64,000 nucleotides of DNA, taken from positions 930,001-994,000 of the forward strand of contig CAVVZJ010000003.1 of assembly GCA_963752755.1 (NCBI GenBank), in the 5' to 3' direction. The number at the start of each line of letters is the position of its first letter. Within the stretch, counting starts at the first letter, position 1. Shown in pieces: positions 25,706-37,100 of the stretch. Source of the DNA: CAVVZJ01 sp963752755. GTDB lineage: Bacteria > Planctomycetota > Planctomycetia > Isosphaerales > Isosphaeraceae. A program made the translations under genes and the position numbers. The notes beneath the pieces were generated by a model. That model ran no database searches. It was not told where the DNA came from and worked only from the letters and a program-made list of their open reading frames with translations.

Positions 25706-27088
25706 TCAAACTTGTTGTATCCTATTCCGCCAGGTTTCTAACTGTCTCTCCACCTCCCCCGGCGCCGTCGATCCGTACGAGCGGAAGGCTCTCACCGCGT
25801 TCTCGACCCCGAGGGCCTCCTTCACGTCCGCCCCGATGGCGGGGTGGGCGGCGGCGAAGTCGGAGGGGGAGAGGTCGGAGAGGCGGCAGCGGCGTTGCTC
25901 GCAGAGGGAGACGAGCTGGCCGATGACCTCGTGGGCGGTGCGCTGGGGGACCCCCTTGAGGATCAGGTATTCCATCAGGGTCGTGGCGTCGAGGAAGCCC
26001 TCGTCGAGGCGGGAGGCGATGCGGTCGGCGCGGAGGGAGGCGCCGGAGACGACGAGGGAGGACAGTTCGAGGCAGCGGCCGACGGTGTCGAAGGCGTCGA
26101 AGAGGGGTTCCTTGTCTTCCTGGAGGTCGCGGTTGTAGGCGAGAGGGAGCCCCTTGAGAAGGACGAGGAGCGTGGTGAGCGAGCCGACGACGCGGGCGCA
26201 GCGGCCGCGGATCAGCTCGCAGACGTCGGGGTTCTTCTTCTGGGGCATGATGCTGCTGCCGGTGCAGACGGCATCGGGCAGGGACAGGAAGGAGAACTCC
26301 TGGGTGCTCCAGAGGACCCACTCCTCGGCCCAGCCGGAGAGGTGCTCGGCGATGAGGGTCAGGACGAAGACGGACTCGACGAGGAAGTCGCGGTCGCTGG
26401 AGACGTCGAGGCTGTTGGCGGCGACGGCGTCGAAGCCCAACTCGCGGGCGACGAAGTCGCGGTCGATGGGCAAGGTCGTGCCGGCGAGGGCGGCGGCGCC
26501 GAGGGGCAGGACGTTGAGGCGGCGGCGGCAGTCGGCGAGGCGGTCGCGGTCGCGGGCGAGCTTCTCGATATAAGCAAGGGCGTAATGCGAGGCGAGGACC
26601 GGCTGGGCGCGCTGGAGGTGGGTGTAGCCGGGGAGGATGAGGTCGCGGTGGCGGTCAGCGAAGTCGAGGAAGGAGCGCTGGAGGTCGAGCAACGAGGCTT
26701 CGATCCGGTCCAACGCGTCGCGGGTCCAGAGCTTGACGTCGGTGGCGACCTGGTCGTTGCGGCTGCGGGCGGTGTGGAGCTTGCGGCCGACGTCGCCGAG
26801 GCGGGCGATGAGGGCCGACTCGATGTGCATGTGGATGTCTTCCCGCTCGATCGAGAACGGGAACGTCCCGGCGGCGATCTCGGCGCCGATAGCGGTCAGG
26901 CCTTGCCCAATTTGTTCGCACTCGTCGGAGGAGATGAGGCCAACGCGGGCGAGCATCCGAGCGTGGACGATCGACCCTCGGATGTCGTGCTCGAAGAGCC
27001 GACGGTCAAAGGAGATGGATTCGGTGAACTCCTCGACGCGGCGGTCGGTTCCCTCGGCGAACCGGCCCCCCCAGGCTTTGCTGGCCAC
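25706..27088 (-). CDS. argH: Argininosuccinate lyase
   Basis: It splits argininosuccinate to arginine and fumarate, the last arginine-synthesis step. The fumarase/aspartase signature GSSIMPQKKNPD, HTARSRNDQVATD, HLQRAQPV and the N-terminal KAWGGRF block are all present over about 460 residues. I prefer the GTG at 27088 (MASKAWGGRF after correction of the first codon), because GGAGAAG lies about 6 bases before it; a TTG at 27106 is in frame but adds six residues not usual in the family and has a poor ribosome site. It follows carB after a short gap, so both arginine/pyrimidine genes may be transcribed together. Confidence 0.95.
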   Translation of the reverse strand: MASKAWGGRFAEGTDRRVEEFTESISFDRRLFEHDIRGSIVHARMLARVGLISSDECEQIGQGLTAIGAEIAAGTFPFSIEREDIHMHIESALIARLGDVGRKLHTARSRNDQVATDVKLWTRDALDRIEASLLDLQRSFLDFADRHRDLILPGYTHLQRAQPVLASHYALAYIEKLARDRDRLADCRRRLNVLPLGAAALAGTTLPIDRDFVARELGFDAVAANSLDVSSDRDFLVESVFVLTLIAEHLSGWAEEWVLWSTQEFSFLSLPDAVCTGSSIMPQKKNPDVCELIRGRCARVVGSLTTLLVLLKGLPLAYNRDLQEDKEPLFDAFDTVGRCLELSSLVVSGASLRADRIASRLDEGFLDATTLMEYLILKGVPQRTAHEVIGQLVSLCEQRRCRLSDLSPSDFAAAHPAIGADVKEALGVENAVRAFRSYGSTAPGEVERQLETWRNRIQQV

Positions 27089-27120
27089 GCGCGGCTTCTC
27101 CGGCAACAGGTGCGGTTTTG

Positions 27121-27143
27121 CACAGGATTGCGGCAGTCCTGTG
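27121..27143. promoter_or_regulatory. Small inverted repeat in the carB-argH gap
   Basis: CACAGGA (27121-27127) and TCCTGTG (27137-27143) pair perfectly around a 9-base loop, just before argH. No T run follows on the minus strand, so it could affect argH translation or RNA stability rather than terminate. Weak evidence. Confidence 0.25.
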
Positions 27144-27174
27144 TTCTCATTTTAGGCAGCGACGATTCCGGGTG

Positions 27175-30428
<3,254 letters not shown>

Positions 30429-30473
30429 GGCGGGCTCTCGTCTTCGAATCGACGTTCGGGGTGGATCGGTCTC

Positions 30474-30778
30474 GGGTTCGTTTTGTCGCGGCGCGCGTCG
30501 GGCCGCGCTCGCCCAACCAGAGCGGCGCGGCCCGGAAAATTTCACGATCTTAGCAAGTTCCGCCGCGCCGGGACAAGTCCGCGCGTCCGACCGTCGCGGG
30601 CTCGGGTTCGTTTCGCCACGGTCCCGAGTTCGTTTTGTCCCGGCCCGAGTTCGTTTTGTCGCAACGTCAAGATCGCCGCGACTTGCCCGGTGTGACGTCG
30701 GGTTCGTTTCGTAGCGAGGGCGGAGGGGGTTGGGTTCGTTTCGAAAATTGCCCAGCTTAACGCTCGGGTTCGTTTCGT
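30474..30778. repeat. Array of seven G(G/A)GTTCGTTT(T/C)G motifs upstream of carB
   Basis: Cores start at 30474, 30604, 30626, 30647, 30700, 30732 and 30766; spacings after the second are 22, 21, 53, 32 and 34, near multiples of 10.5. The same motif occurs upstream of lysA. The 30429-31040 interval also contains two GC-rich stretches near 30490-30540 and 30560-30600; no gene is evident. On the minus strand (carB sense) the motif reads CAAAACGAACCC. Confidence 0.65.
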
Positions 30779-31040
30779 CGGGCGGGCGGAGGATTCACCA
30801 CAGGGGCTCGTGGGATGCCCAGGGTTTGCCGGAGGGGAAAACTCCGGCGGCTGGGCAACTCTTGCGCGGAGGGTGGTTTTCCCCTCGCGTCGCTCGTGGC
30901 GAACGAGTCCGGGGGTCCGAATTGCCAAAGATCCCGAGAAGGGCGCGGACGATGAGCGCGGAGGCGCGGGCGCCCTCAACGTCTCCAGTGGGGAAATGGT
31001 GCCCCGAGCCGGCTGGAATTCCGGGCGATTTCTTCCGGCC

Positions 31041-31330
31041 TCACGGCCCGCCCACGCGGGCCGCGGCGTGCCGCTTTGCCACCCGCGCGATGCCCTCGCG
31101 GGTCCGCTCCTCCACCAGCAACGCGCGCAACTCAGCATAGACGTCGGCGCTGAGAGCGTAAAACAAAACTTCCCGAAGGAGCGGGAATCTCGCTGGATTC
31201 GGGCCTGGATCGGGGGGTTTGTTTTCGCTCTGAGGAGGACGTATTCGCGATGCGTCTCGGGAACTTCCAGACGGACCGGCTCGCTTCCGGCCTGTTCGAC
31301 GGCGGCCTTCTCCTCGGGGGTGAGGGTCAT
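31041..31330 (-). CDS. Small unknown protein (one apparent frameshift)
   Basis: About 96 residues. The start MTLTPEEKAAVEQAG, then VRLEVPETHREYVLLRA, is typical of short antitoxin-like proteins common in Planctomycetota that usually precede a toxin gene. After a frame change near 31215 the chain continues LREVLFYALSADVYAELRAL and ends KRHAAARVGGP. No toxin gene follows; downstream is the motif array before carB. It may be an orphan antitoxin remnant. The family link rests on memory of similar N-termini, so treat it as tentative. Confidence 0.5.
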
Positions 31331-31394
31331 GGGCGCCTCCATGCCGGGATTGTACCGCGACGCGGGTGATAGAGAAGGGAGAGGAGGTCATCGG

Positions 31395-31451
31395 GACAGG
31401 GTCAGGCGGAACCAGACGGTGGAGCCGGAAACGTTGGAACGGAGGCGGCGG
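31395..31451 (+). pseudogene. Fragment of a DUF4058 gene cut off by a MITE-like element
   Basis: About 19 codons reading RVRRNQTVEPETLERRRR match RVRRRQTVEPEALERRRS inside the intact DUF4058 gene at 33309. The match stops where the 97-bp element begins at 31451. The rest of the gene is gone. The 31343-31656 interval otherwise holds only this fragment, the element and a short A/T-mixed stretch. Confidence 0.6.
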
Positions 31452-31547
31452 GTGGCCGGGGCCAAGTCGGCCGTTAGGCCGGCGTGCCTCGGAGGCGCCG
31501 GCCCACACCGAGGCACGTTCCGCTGCGCTCCACTTTGCCCCGGCCAC
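31451..31547. mobile_element. 97-bp MITE-like element, copy 1
   Basis: 89 of 97 bases match the copy at 33156-33252, in the same orientation. The ends GTGGCCGGGGCCAAGT and ACTTTGCCCCGGCCAC are 16-base terminal inverted repeats with one mismatch. Too short to encode anything; no transposase nearby. It truncates a DUF4058 fragment on its left. Confidence 0.75.
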
Positions 31548-31656
31548 CCGGGCCGGTCACACCGACGTGATGCTAGCATCGCCGGAGGCGGGGACGTAGC
31601 CACGTTTTCGTGGCCACGTCACCCGCCGGCTGGATGTCGAGTCGCGCGGACGGTGT

Positions 31657-31932
31657 TCACCGCTGGTAGGTGTTGTCCACGTACTGCAGCACGTTCTGGA
31701 TGCCGGGATTAAGGCCGGGTTCCTGGAGCAGGCCGTCCAGCACACCCCAGTAGATGTCGTCGCCGTTGACGACCGTGTTGCTGCCCTGCGACTTCCGCGA
31801 GAAGCCGCAGTAATCCTTGTTCACATGCAGGTGAGGGTAGGAGTTGGCGACCGGGAGGAAGTACTCTTCCGCCCCATCCCCGTTGAAGAAGGTCGCCTTC
31901 ACATGCCTGTAAACGTCGGTCGCGACGCTCAT
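31657..31932 (-). CDS. Unknown 91-residue protein
   Basis: 91 residues, mildly acidic and aromatic-rich (Tyr, Phe, Trp), with no signal peptide or membrane segment. Visible stretches include VKATFFNGDGAEEYFLPVANSYPH and VVNGDDIYWGVLDGLLQEPG (shown only in part). No family recognised. ATG at 31932 with AAGGAG 7 bases before it, an almost identical ribosome site to the 305-residue gene upstream, from whose stop it is separated by 45 bases. The two form an operon of unknown function between two copies of a MITE-like element. Confidence 0.75.
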   Translation of the reverse strand: MSVATDVYRHVKATFFNGDGAEEYFLPVANSYPHLHVNKDYCGFSRKSQGSNTVVNGDDIYWGVLDGLLQEPGLNPGIQNVLQYVDNTYQR

Positions 31933-31977
31933 GGTGGTCTCCTTGCGTTGCTGCCGGGTCGCCGAGGTCGGGCCGGT

Positions 31978-32895
31978 TCAATTCGCGGCGAGAATCCGCT
32001 CGCACTTTTGCTTGAGGTACGGGATCGCCTGGCCATCCACCTTGGGCATCGGGGGCATGGCGTGCATGGGGTGTATGGCGTAGGCGGCCGCCGCCACCGG
32101 GGCTCCCGTGAGTTGCTTGATCCTCCCATCGATGAGGCCCAGTCGCGTGTCCAGCGCGTCGAGGATCGTGTTGAGTTTGTTCAACGCGAGTGTGTACGCG
32201 TCCAGGTCGTCGCCGGGGACGAGTTTACCTACCCTGTCATCGATCAGCTTGATGCTGTTGCGAATCGTCTGCTTCTGATCCTCGTAGGACTGCAGGTCGC
32301 TCAGGTGGCTGACGGCTTGCCCCTCTTTGATCGAGAAGTGGACTTCGTAGACGTAGATGTTCTGGACGATCAGCTCGCTGTTGAAGAAGTCCGTGCTCTT
32401 GAACGAGCTCTCCAGGACGCTGACGAAGAGCATGAGACCCGGCGCGACGGCCTTGTTCTTCGTCTCGGCAGAAATGTTGGTGGAGGTCGAGGTGCCGAGG
32501 CTCTGGAGGACGCCCTGGATCAAGTCGAACGCCGCGTTCGCGACCAGCAGCTCCAGGCCGCCCAGCGCGGCGACCGCGGTCGAGACCTCCGGCGTTTCGG
32601 CCGGCTTCGTCGACCCGGCCGGCACCGGCTTGCCGAACAAGGACCCCTTCACACTGTCGAGAACCGTGTTGAGGCTGTCGGCACTCCATTCACTGACCGT
32701 CGAAAGGTGGCTGTATTGCCCAGCCAGGAGCAGGGCGTCGTCTGGGTACGGGGTGTAATGTTTCTTGACCGCGGCGTCGATGTCCTTCTGGGATTTGGCG
32801 ACGTGTTCCTCCATGGCCTTCTGTTGCGCCGCCAGGTACTCCTGGAACTTCTGGTTTTTTTCCGCCTGTTCCGCGATGGAATTGGACCTGCCCAT
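31978..32895 (-). CDS. Unknown 305-residue helical protein
   Basis: 305 residues; ATG at 32895 preceded by AAGGAG at 6 bases. The N-terminal 50 residues are a charged amphipathic helix (AEKNQKFQEYLAAQQKAMEE). A hydrophobic Ala/Leu stretch lies near residues 108-140 (VAALGGLELLVANAAFDLIQG), then a likely strand pair (GLMLFVSVLESSF, IVQNIYVYEVHFSI), then two long helices (about 205-270). No signal peptide. No family recognised. A helical core with a hydrophobic hairpin recalls alpha-pore-forming toxins or tail-tube-associated proteins, but this is speculation. GC is lower than in neighbouring genes. Confidence 0.75.
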   Translation of the reverse strand: MGRSNSIAEQAEKNQKFQEYLAAQQKAMEEHVAKSQKDIDAAVKKHYTPYPDDALLLAGQYSHLSTVSEWSADSLNTVLDSVKGSLFGKPVPAGSTKPAETPEVSTAVAALGGLELLVANAAFDLIQGVLQSLGTSTSTNISAETKNKAVAPGLMLFVSVLESSFKSTDFFNSELIVQNIYVYEVHFSIKEGQAVSHLSDLQSYEDQKQTIRNSIKLIDDRVGKLVPGDDLDAYTLALNKLNTILDALDTRLGLIDGRIKQLTGAPVAAAAYAIHPMHAMPPMPKVDGQAIPYLKQKCERILAAN

Positions 32896-33155
32896 TTTCG
32901 TCTCCTTGATGTCCTTGGTGAGAGATCGGTCCCTGGGGGTGTTCGAACTCATGGATCCAGGGGGGGAGGCCTGCAACCGGGATACTTTGAGCCCGGTGCT
33001 GAGTTTCGAGCATCTCCAGGCCAAATATTACCAAGTCAAAAATTTGCAGTCCATGAAAAACAAATTCAATTAACAATTTTTTTGGGAAGATTAGCTGTTT
33101 CGAATGATCAGCATGGAGGCCCATCCGTCTGTCCATTGCCCAGATGTGGCCGGTG
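32896..33155. other. A/T-rich leader of the two-gene unit
   Basis: 260 non-coding bases 5' of the 305-residue gene, with a markedly A/T-rich segment near 33020-33100 (runs of A and of T). This stands out in a high-GC chromosome and is where a promoter would be expected; I could not pick a convincing pair of boxes. Confidence 0.4.
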
Positions 33156-33252
33156 GGTGGCCGGGGCAAAGTCGGCCGAGAGGCCGGCGTGTCCCGGAGG
33201 CGACGGCCCACACCGGGGCACGTTTCGCTGCGCTCCACTTTGCCCCGGCCAC
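33156..33252. mobile_element. 97-bp MITE-like element, copy 2
   Basis: Terminal inverted repeats GTGGCCGGGGCAAAGT (33157-33172) and ACTTTGCCCCGGCCAC (33237-33252) are a perfect 16-base pair. 92 % identical to copy 1 at 31451-31547 and in the same orientation, 1.6 kb away, with the two unknown genes between. Confidence 0.75.
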
Positions 33253-33270
33253 ACAGTTGTCGGGTTGGGG

Positions 33271-33276
33271 TATAAT
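33271..33276 (+). promoter_or_regulatory. Candidate -10 box for the DUF4058 gene
   Basis: A perfect TATAAT lies 33 bases before the ATG at 33309 and 18 bases after the end of the MITE-like element, so the -35 region would fall on the element's right end (no consensus there). Confidence 0.4.
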
Positions 33277-33308
33277 GGCACCGGCGCTGGACTCGGGGAG
33301 GACCGACC

Positions 33309-34076
33309 ATGCCGGTGCATGACTGGACGAGCGTTGACGCGGGCCTGTTCCACGCCTTCCATACAATCTGGATCACGGAAATCAACAACGGCCTCAACCG
33401 GGGACTCCTGCCGCAGGGTTACTACGCTCTGCCGGAGCAGCACGCCGGCCGGATGATCGCGGACATCCTGACCTTGCATGCGAGCCCAACGCCCGCGGCG
33501 CCGAGGTTCTTGCCGCCGGCGACGGGCGGGACGGTCGTGGCCGAGGCGCCGCCGAGGGTGAGGAGGAGGCAGACGGTGGAGCCGGAGGCGCTGGAACGGA
33601 GGCGGTCGCTGGCGATCCGGCATGTCAGCGGGCATCGGCTGGTGGCCTTGCTGGAGATCGTCTCGCCGGCGAACAAGGATCGGGCGAGGAATGTCGAGGA
33701 CTTCACGGCGAAGGCCGTGGATGCGCTGGAGTGCGGCGTGCATCTGCTGATCGTGGACCTCTTCCCGCCGGGAGCGCATGACCCGGACGGGATTCATGGG
33801 GTCATCCTCCGGCGCCTGGAGCAATCGGACGAGCCGTATGATCTGCCCGAGGACGAGCCGTTGACGCTGGCGGCGTATGCGACGGGGACGAGGGTGGAGG
33901 TTTACCTGGAGCACCTGGCCGTGGGCGGAGTCTTGCCGGAGATGCCGCTGTTCTTGAGGCCGGATCGGTACGTCAACGTGCCGCTGGAAGAAACCTATGG
34001 GGCAGCCTTCGGAGGCATGCCGGTCTTCTGGCGCGACGTGCTCGAAGGTCGGCCGCCGGTCCTCCCGACGGATTGA
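33309..34076 (+). CDS. DUF4058 family protein
   Basis: 255 residues. The start MPVHDWTSVDAGLFHAFHTIWI and the core HRLVALLEIVSPANKDR, then VHLLIVDLFPPG, identify DUF4058, a family of about this size found in cyanobacteria and Planctomycetota. The E-I-V-S-P-x-N-K block resembles a PD-(D/E)XK-type active site (Glu and Lys), so a nuclease fold is possible, but no function is established. ATG at 33309 with GAGGACC upstream. A fragment of a second DUF4058 gene lies at 31395. Confidence 0.85.
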   Translation: MPVHDWTSVDAGLFHAFHTIWITEINNGLNRGLLPQGYYALPEQHAGRMIADILTLHASPTPAAPRFLPPATGGTVVAEAPPRVRRRQTVEPEALERRRSLAIRHVSGHRLVALLEIVSPANKDRARNVEDFTAKAVDALECGVHLLIVDLFPPGAHDPDGIHGVILRRLEQSDEPYDLPEDEPLTLAAYATGTRVEVYLEHLAVGGVLPEMPLFLRPDRYVNVPLEETYGAAFGGMPVFWRDVLEGRPPVLPTD

Positions 34077-34204
34077 CTTTGGGGACAGGACCCTTCAGCG
34101 TCGTGGCGTTGGGCGTGAGGCCCAAAGGGCGAGGACCGGCCGCGGTTCGTGGCGGACGTCCCCGGGTTCGTCACCCGCCGAGGGGATGGGGGAGCGCGAG
34201 GAGG

Positions 34205-35663
34205 TCAGGCGTCGCCGTGCTCCTCGGAGAGCGGGGCGGCGATGTCTTCGAGGGAGGTGCGCTCGGCGCGGACGCCGAAGAGGAGGACGACGACGACGGT
34301 CGCGAGGAGGATGGCGGCGGCGAGGAGGTCGCCGTAGAGGATGTAGATGCGGCGGCGGTGGTCGATCAGGAAGCCGAAGAGCCAGGAGGCGAGGGGGCCG
34401 CCGAGGGCCGTGCCGGCGGAGTAGAAGAGGGCGATCGTCAGGCCGCGCATCTCCAACGGGAAGATCTCGCTGACGGTCAGGTACGCCGAACTGGCGGCGG
34501 CGGAGGCGAAGAAGAAGATGACGGCCCAGACGAGCGTCTGGGTCGTGGCCGAGAGCAGCTCGCGCTCGAAGAGGAAGCCGGAGAGGACCAGGAGGACCGC
34601 CGAGACGGCGTAGGTCCCCGCGATCATCGGGCGGCGGCCGACGGTGTCGAAGAGGGGGCCGAGCAGGAGCGGGCCGAGGAAGTTGCCGAGGGCGAAGGGG
34701 AGCAGGTAGAGGCCGATCCGGTCGGTGGGGATGTGGTAGAACTTGGCGAGGATCAAGGCGAAAGCGAACGAGACGCCGTTGTAGAGGAACGCCTGGGCGA
34801 GGATCATCGTGAGGCCGAGGACGGTCCGGCTCGGGTAACGATTGAACATCGTCTGGATGATCGTCGCGAAGCCGATCGGGCCGTGCGGGCGGATCTTGAT
34901 CGACCGGTCCACCGGCTCCAGGGGCTTGTCCTCGGATTGCTCGATGGTCTCCTCGATCGTGCTGACGATCTGCTCAGCTTCTTCCTTGTGACCGCGGGTC
35001 ATGAGCCAGCGGGGGCTCTCGGGGATGGCATTGCGGAAGAAGATGATGATCAGGCCGAGCACGGCGCCGATGCCGAAGCCGAGGCGCCAGCCGAGATTGA
35101 TCGGAAGGTAGTGGGGGTCGAGGAGGACGAGCGTGGAGAGCGAGCCGAGCGCGGCGCCGATCCAGAAGGTGCCGTTGACGGCGAGGTCCACACGGCCGCG
35201 GACACGCGCCGGGATCAGCTCGTCGATCGCGGAGTTGATCGCCGAATACTCGCCGCCGATGCCGGCGCCGGTGAAGAAGCGGAAGACGGCGAAGCTCCAG
35301 AAGTCCCAGGCAAAGGCCGTGCAGAAGGCGGCGACGAGGTAGAGGCCGAGCGTCACCGTGAACAACTTCTTGCGGCCCCAGAGGTCGGTCAGGTAGCCGA
35401 AGACCAGAGCCCCGAGCACGGCGCCGATGAGGTAGGCCGTGTTCAGGAGGCCGTTCTGGGTGCTGGTCAGGTGCAAGGTCTCGGGATGCTCCAGCACCGG
35501 GCTGACGGCGCCGACGAGCGTGACCTCCAGGCCGTCGATGACCCAGGTGATCCCCAGGGCGCAGGATGACCTGCCAGTGCCAGCGGCTCCAGGGCAGGCG
35601 GTCCATCCGGGCGGGGACGTCGGTCGTCGAAGGTCCGGGTGTGGGCGCGGCGTCGGTAGCCAT
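34205..35663 (-). CDS. Major facilitator superfamily transporter (one apparent frameshift)
   Basis: About 486 residues with some 12 membrane segments. The loop motif GYLTDLWGRKKLF after the second segment and GGEYSAINSAIDELIPARVRGR after the fourth are typical of the sugar-porter/SV2-type MFS branch; the central loop (HKEEAEQIVSTIEETIEQS) is charged. The N-terminus (MATDAAPTPGPSTTDVPARMD, start 35663) is in one frame and joins the transporter frame near 35560, just before ALGITWVIDGLE, which gives the usual first-helix Asp. Substrate unknown. Confidence 0.85.
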
Positions 35664-35726
35664 GCCCGCGGCTGGGAGCAAATGGCGTTCCGGGAGACGT
35701 AAGAAATCGTTGTCATCCTGAGATTT

Positions 35727-36707
35727 TCAACTCTCGGACGGATGATCCCCGAGGTCGTCGCGGACTCGACGCACCCGACACAGAGACCCTCTCGAACCAC
35801 CACTCAGCGGCGACTCGGCGACCCGGCCGCCGGCGCGGCGGCGGATGGTGCCGGAGACCTTCGGCTCCTCGCCGCCTTCCAGCGGCTGGCCGGGCTCGAT
35901 CAAGGCGAGGCGGGAGTCGATCCGGTCGGCGTAATCCTCGGAGAGTTCGAAGCCGAGCCAGCGGCGGTCGAGCTTCTTGGCGACGGCGAGGGTCGTGCCG
36001 CTGCCGGCGAACGGGTCGAGGACGAGTTCGCCCTCGTTGGAGCACGACTTGATGATCCGGCCGAGGAGTTGCTCGGGCATCTGGCAGCCGTGCCAGCCGG
36101 CGCGTTCCTTGAAGGTGCCGCAGACGCGGGGGACGTACCAGGTGTCGTGGTCGGGGGTGAAGCCGTCGGGGAGGTCCTGGGGGCGGAGAATCCAGGTGTC
36201 GTCGGGGAGGCGGCCGCGGGGGTTGGCGCGCTTGTCGGCGTAGATGAGCTGGCGGGCGGAGGGGACGCGGATCGCGAGCGTCGTGGAAGGTGAAGCGGGC
36301 CGGGTCCTTGACGAAGTAGAACAGGTGGACGTGGCTCCGGCTGAACTTCTTCTTGCAGTTCACGCCGAAGGTGTAGTACCAGACGACCCAGCTCCGCAGG
36401 TGAAGGCCCAGCTCGCCGGTGGGCGATGACCTTCAGCTCGGCGGCGTACTCGTCGCCGATGGCGAGCCAGAAGGTGCCGTCGGGCTTCAGGACGCGGGCG
36501 ACGGCGCGCGATCCAGCGACGGGACCAGTCGAGGTACTCGTCGCAGGCGCGACGGTCCTGGTAAATGTCGTAGTCGTAGCCGATGTTGAACGGCGGATCG
36601 GCGAAGGCCAGGTCGATCGAGCCGGCCGGCAGGCGTGCGAGGCCGTCAAGGCAGTCGCCGCGGTGGAGGCGGTCGAAGGGGTCGCTCGGGATTTGGGGTT
36701 CGCGCAT
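35727..36707 (-). CDS. Site-specific DNA methyltransferase (several apparent frameshifts)
   Basis: About 325 residues over four frame segments. The N-terminal part holds RLHRGDCLDGLARLP and catalytic motif IV in AFADPPFNIGYDYD; the middle gives DGTFWLAIGDEYAAEL and WVVWYYTFGV; the C-terminal part gives MPEQLLGRIIKSCSNEGELVLDPFAGSGTT, whose end is the AdoMet-binding motif I. Motif IV before motif I indicates a beta-class N6-adenine or N4-cytosine enzyme. No restriction partner is adjacent, so it may be an orphan regulatory methylase. The ATG at 36707 lies 5 residues before the conserved region. Frame changes lie near 36520, 36420 and 36270. Confidence 0.8.
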
Positions 36708-37100
36708 GGTGAGCGGGCCGTCGGGCGTTGCGGTGTCGAGGAGGTGCGTCCAGGGATAATCTAACATACGCGACGGCTTGCGCACGGGTGTCGGCCGGCC
36801 GGGACGGGGAGAGAATCCGGAAAAAGCGTGGTCCCTGCCGGGCGTCGGCTGCACTCTCCCCTATGCCCAGACTGGGGAGGTCGGGACGCGGTTGTTGTCG
36901 CGGACCGGCGCCCGGCTCGGGGTCGGTTCACGGGTTTTCCTCACACGCGCTTCGGAAGAAGAGGCGACGGAACACGAGGTCGCGGCGTCCGCGGTGGGCG
37001 GCCCGATCGCGTGGGGCGAGTCCGTTGCGCCGAGGGTCGCGGTCGCCGATGCCGGGGCCGATCGCGGGCAGCGAATCATCCGGCCGAGGAGCGGGCAACA
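36708..37100. other. Divergent intergenic region, nothing identified
   Basis: 393 bases between the methyltransferase and the sugar dehydrogenase starts. No repeat, tRNA or convincing promoter boxes seen; the last bases supply GAGGAG before the ATG at 37101. Confidence 0.4.

Noticed and set aside
30542..31342. A 266-codon minus-strand frame extending the small protein at 31330
   Set aside because: The extension reads through the GTTCGTTT motif array as repeated K-R-T/N-E-L peptides, an artefact of the motif; the natural end is at 31041 in the other frame.
31451..31547. Short peptides encoded across the 97-bp element
   Set aside because: The reading is conserved only because the DNA is repeated; it has no start site and runs through inverted repeats.
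35727..36707. DNA methyltransferase and Mrr nuclease as one restriction-modification system
   Set aside because: They lie 10 kb apart with housekeeping genes between, and Mrr enzymes do not use a partner methylase.
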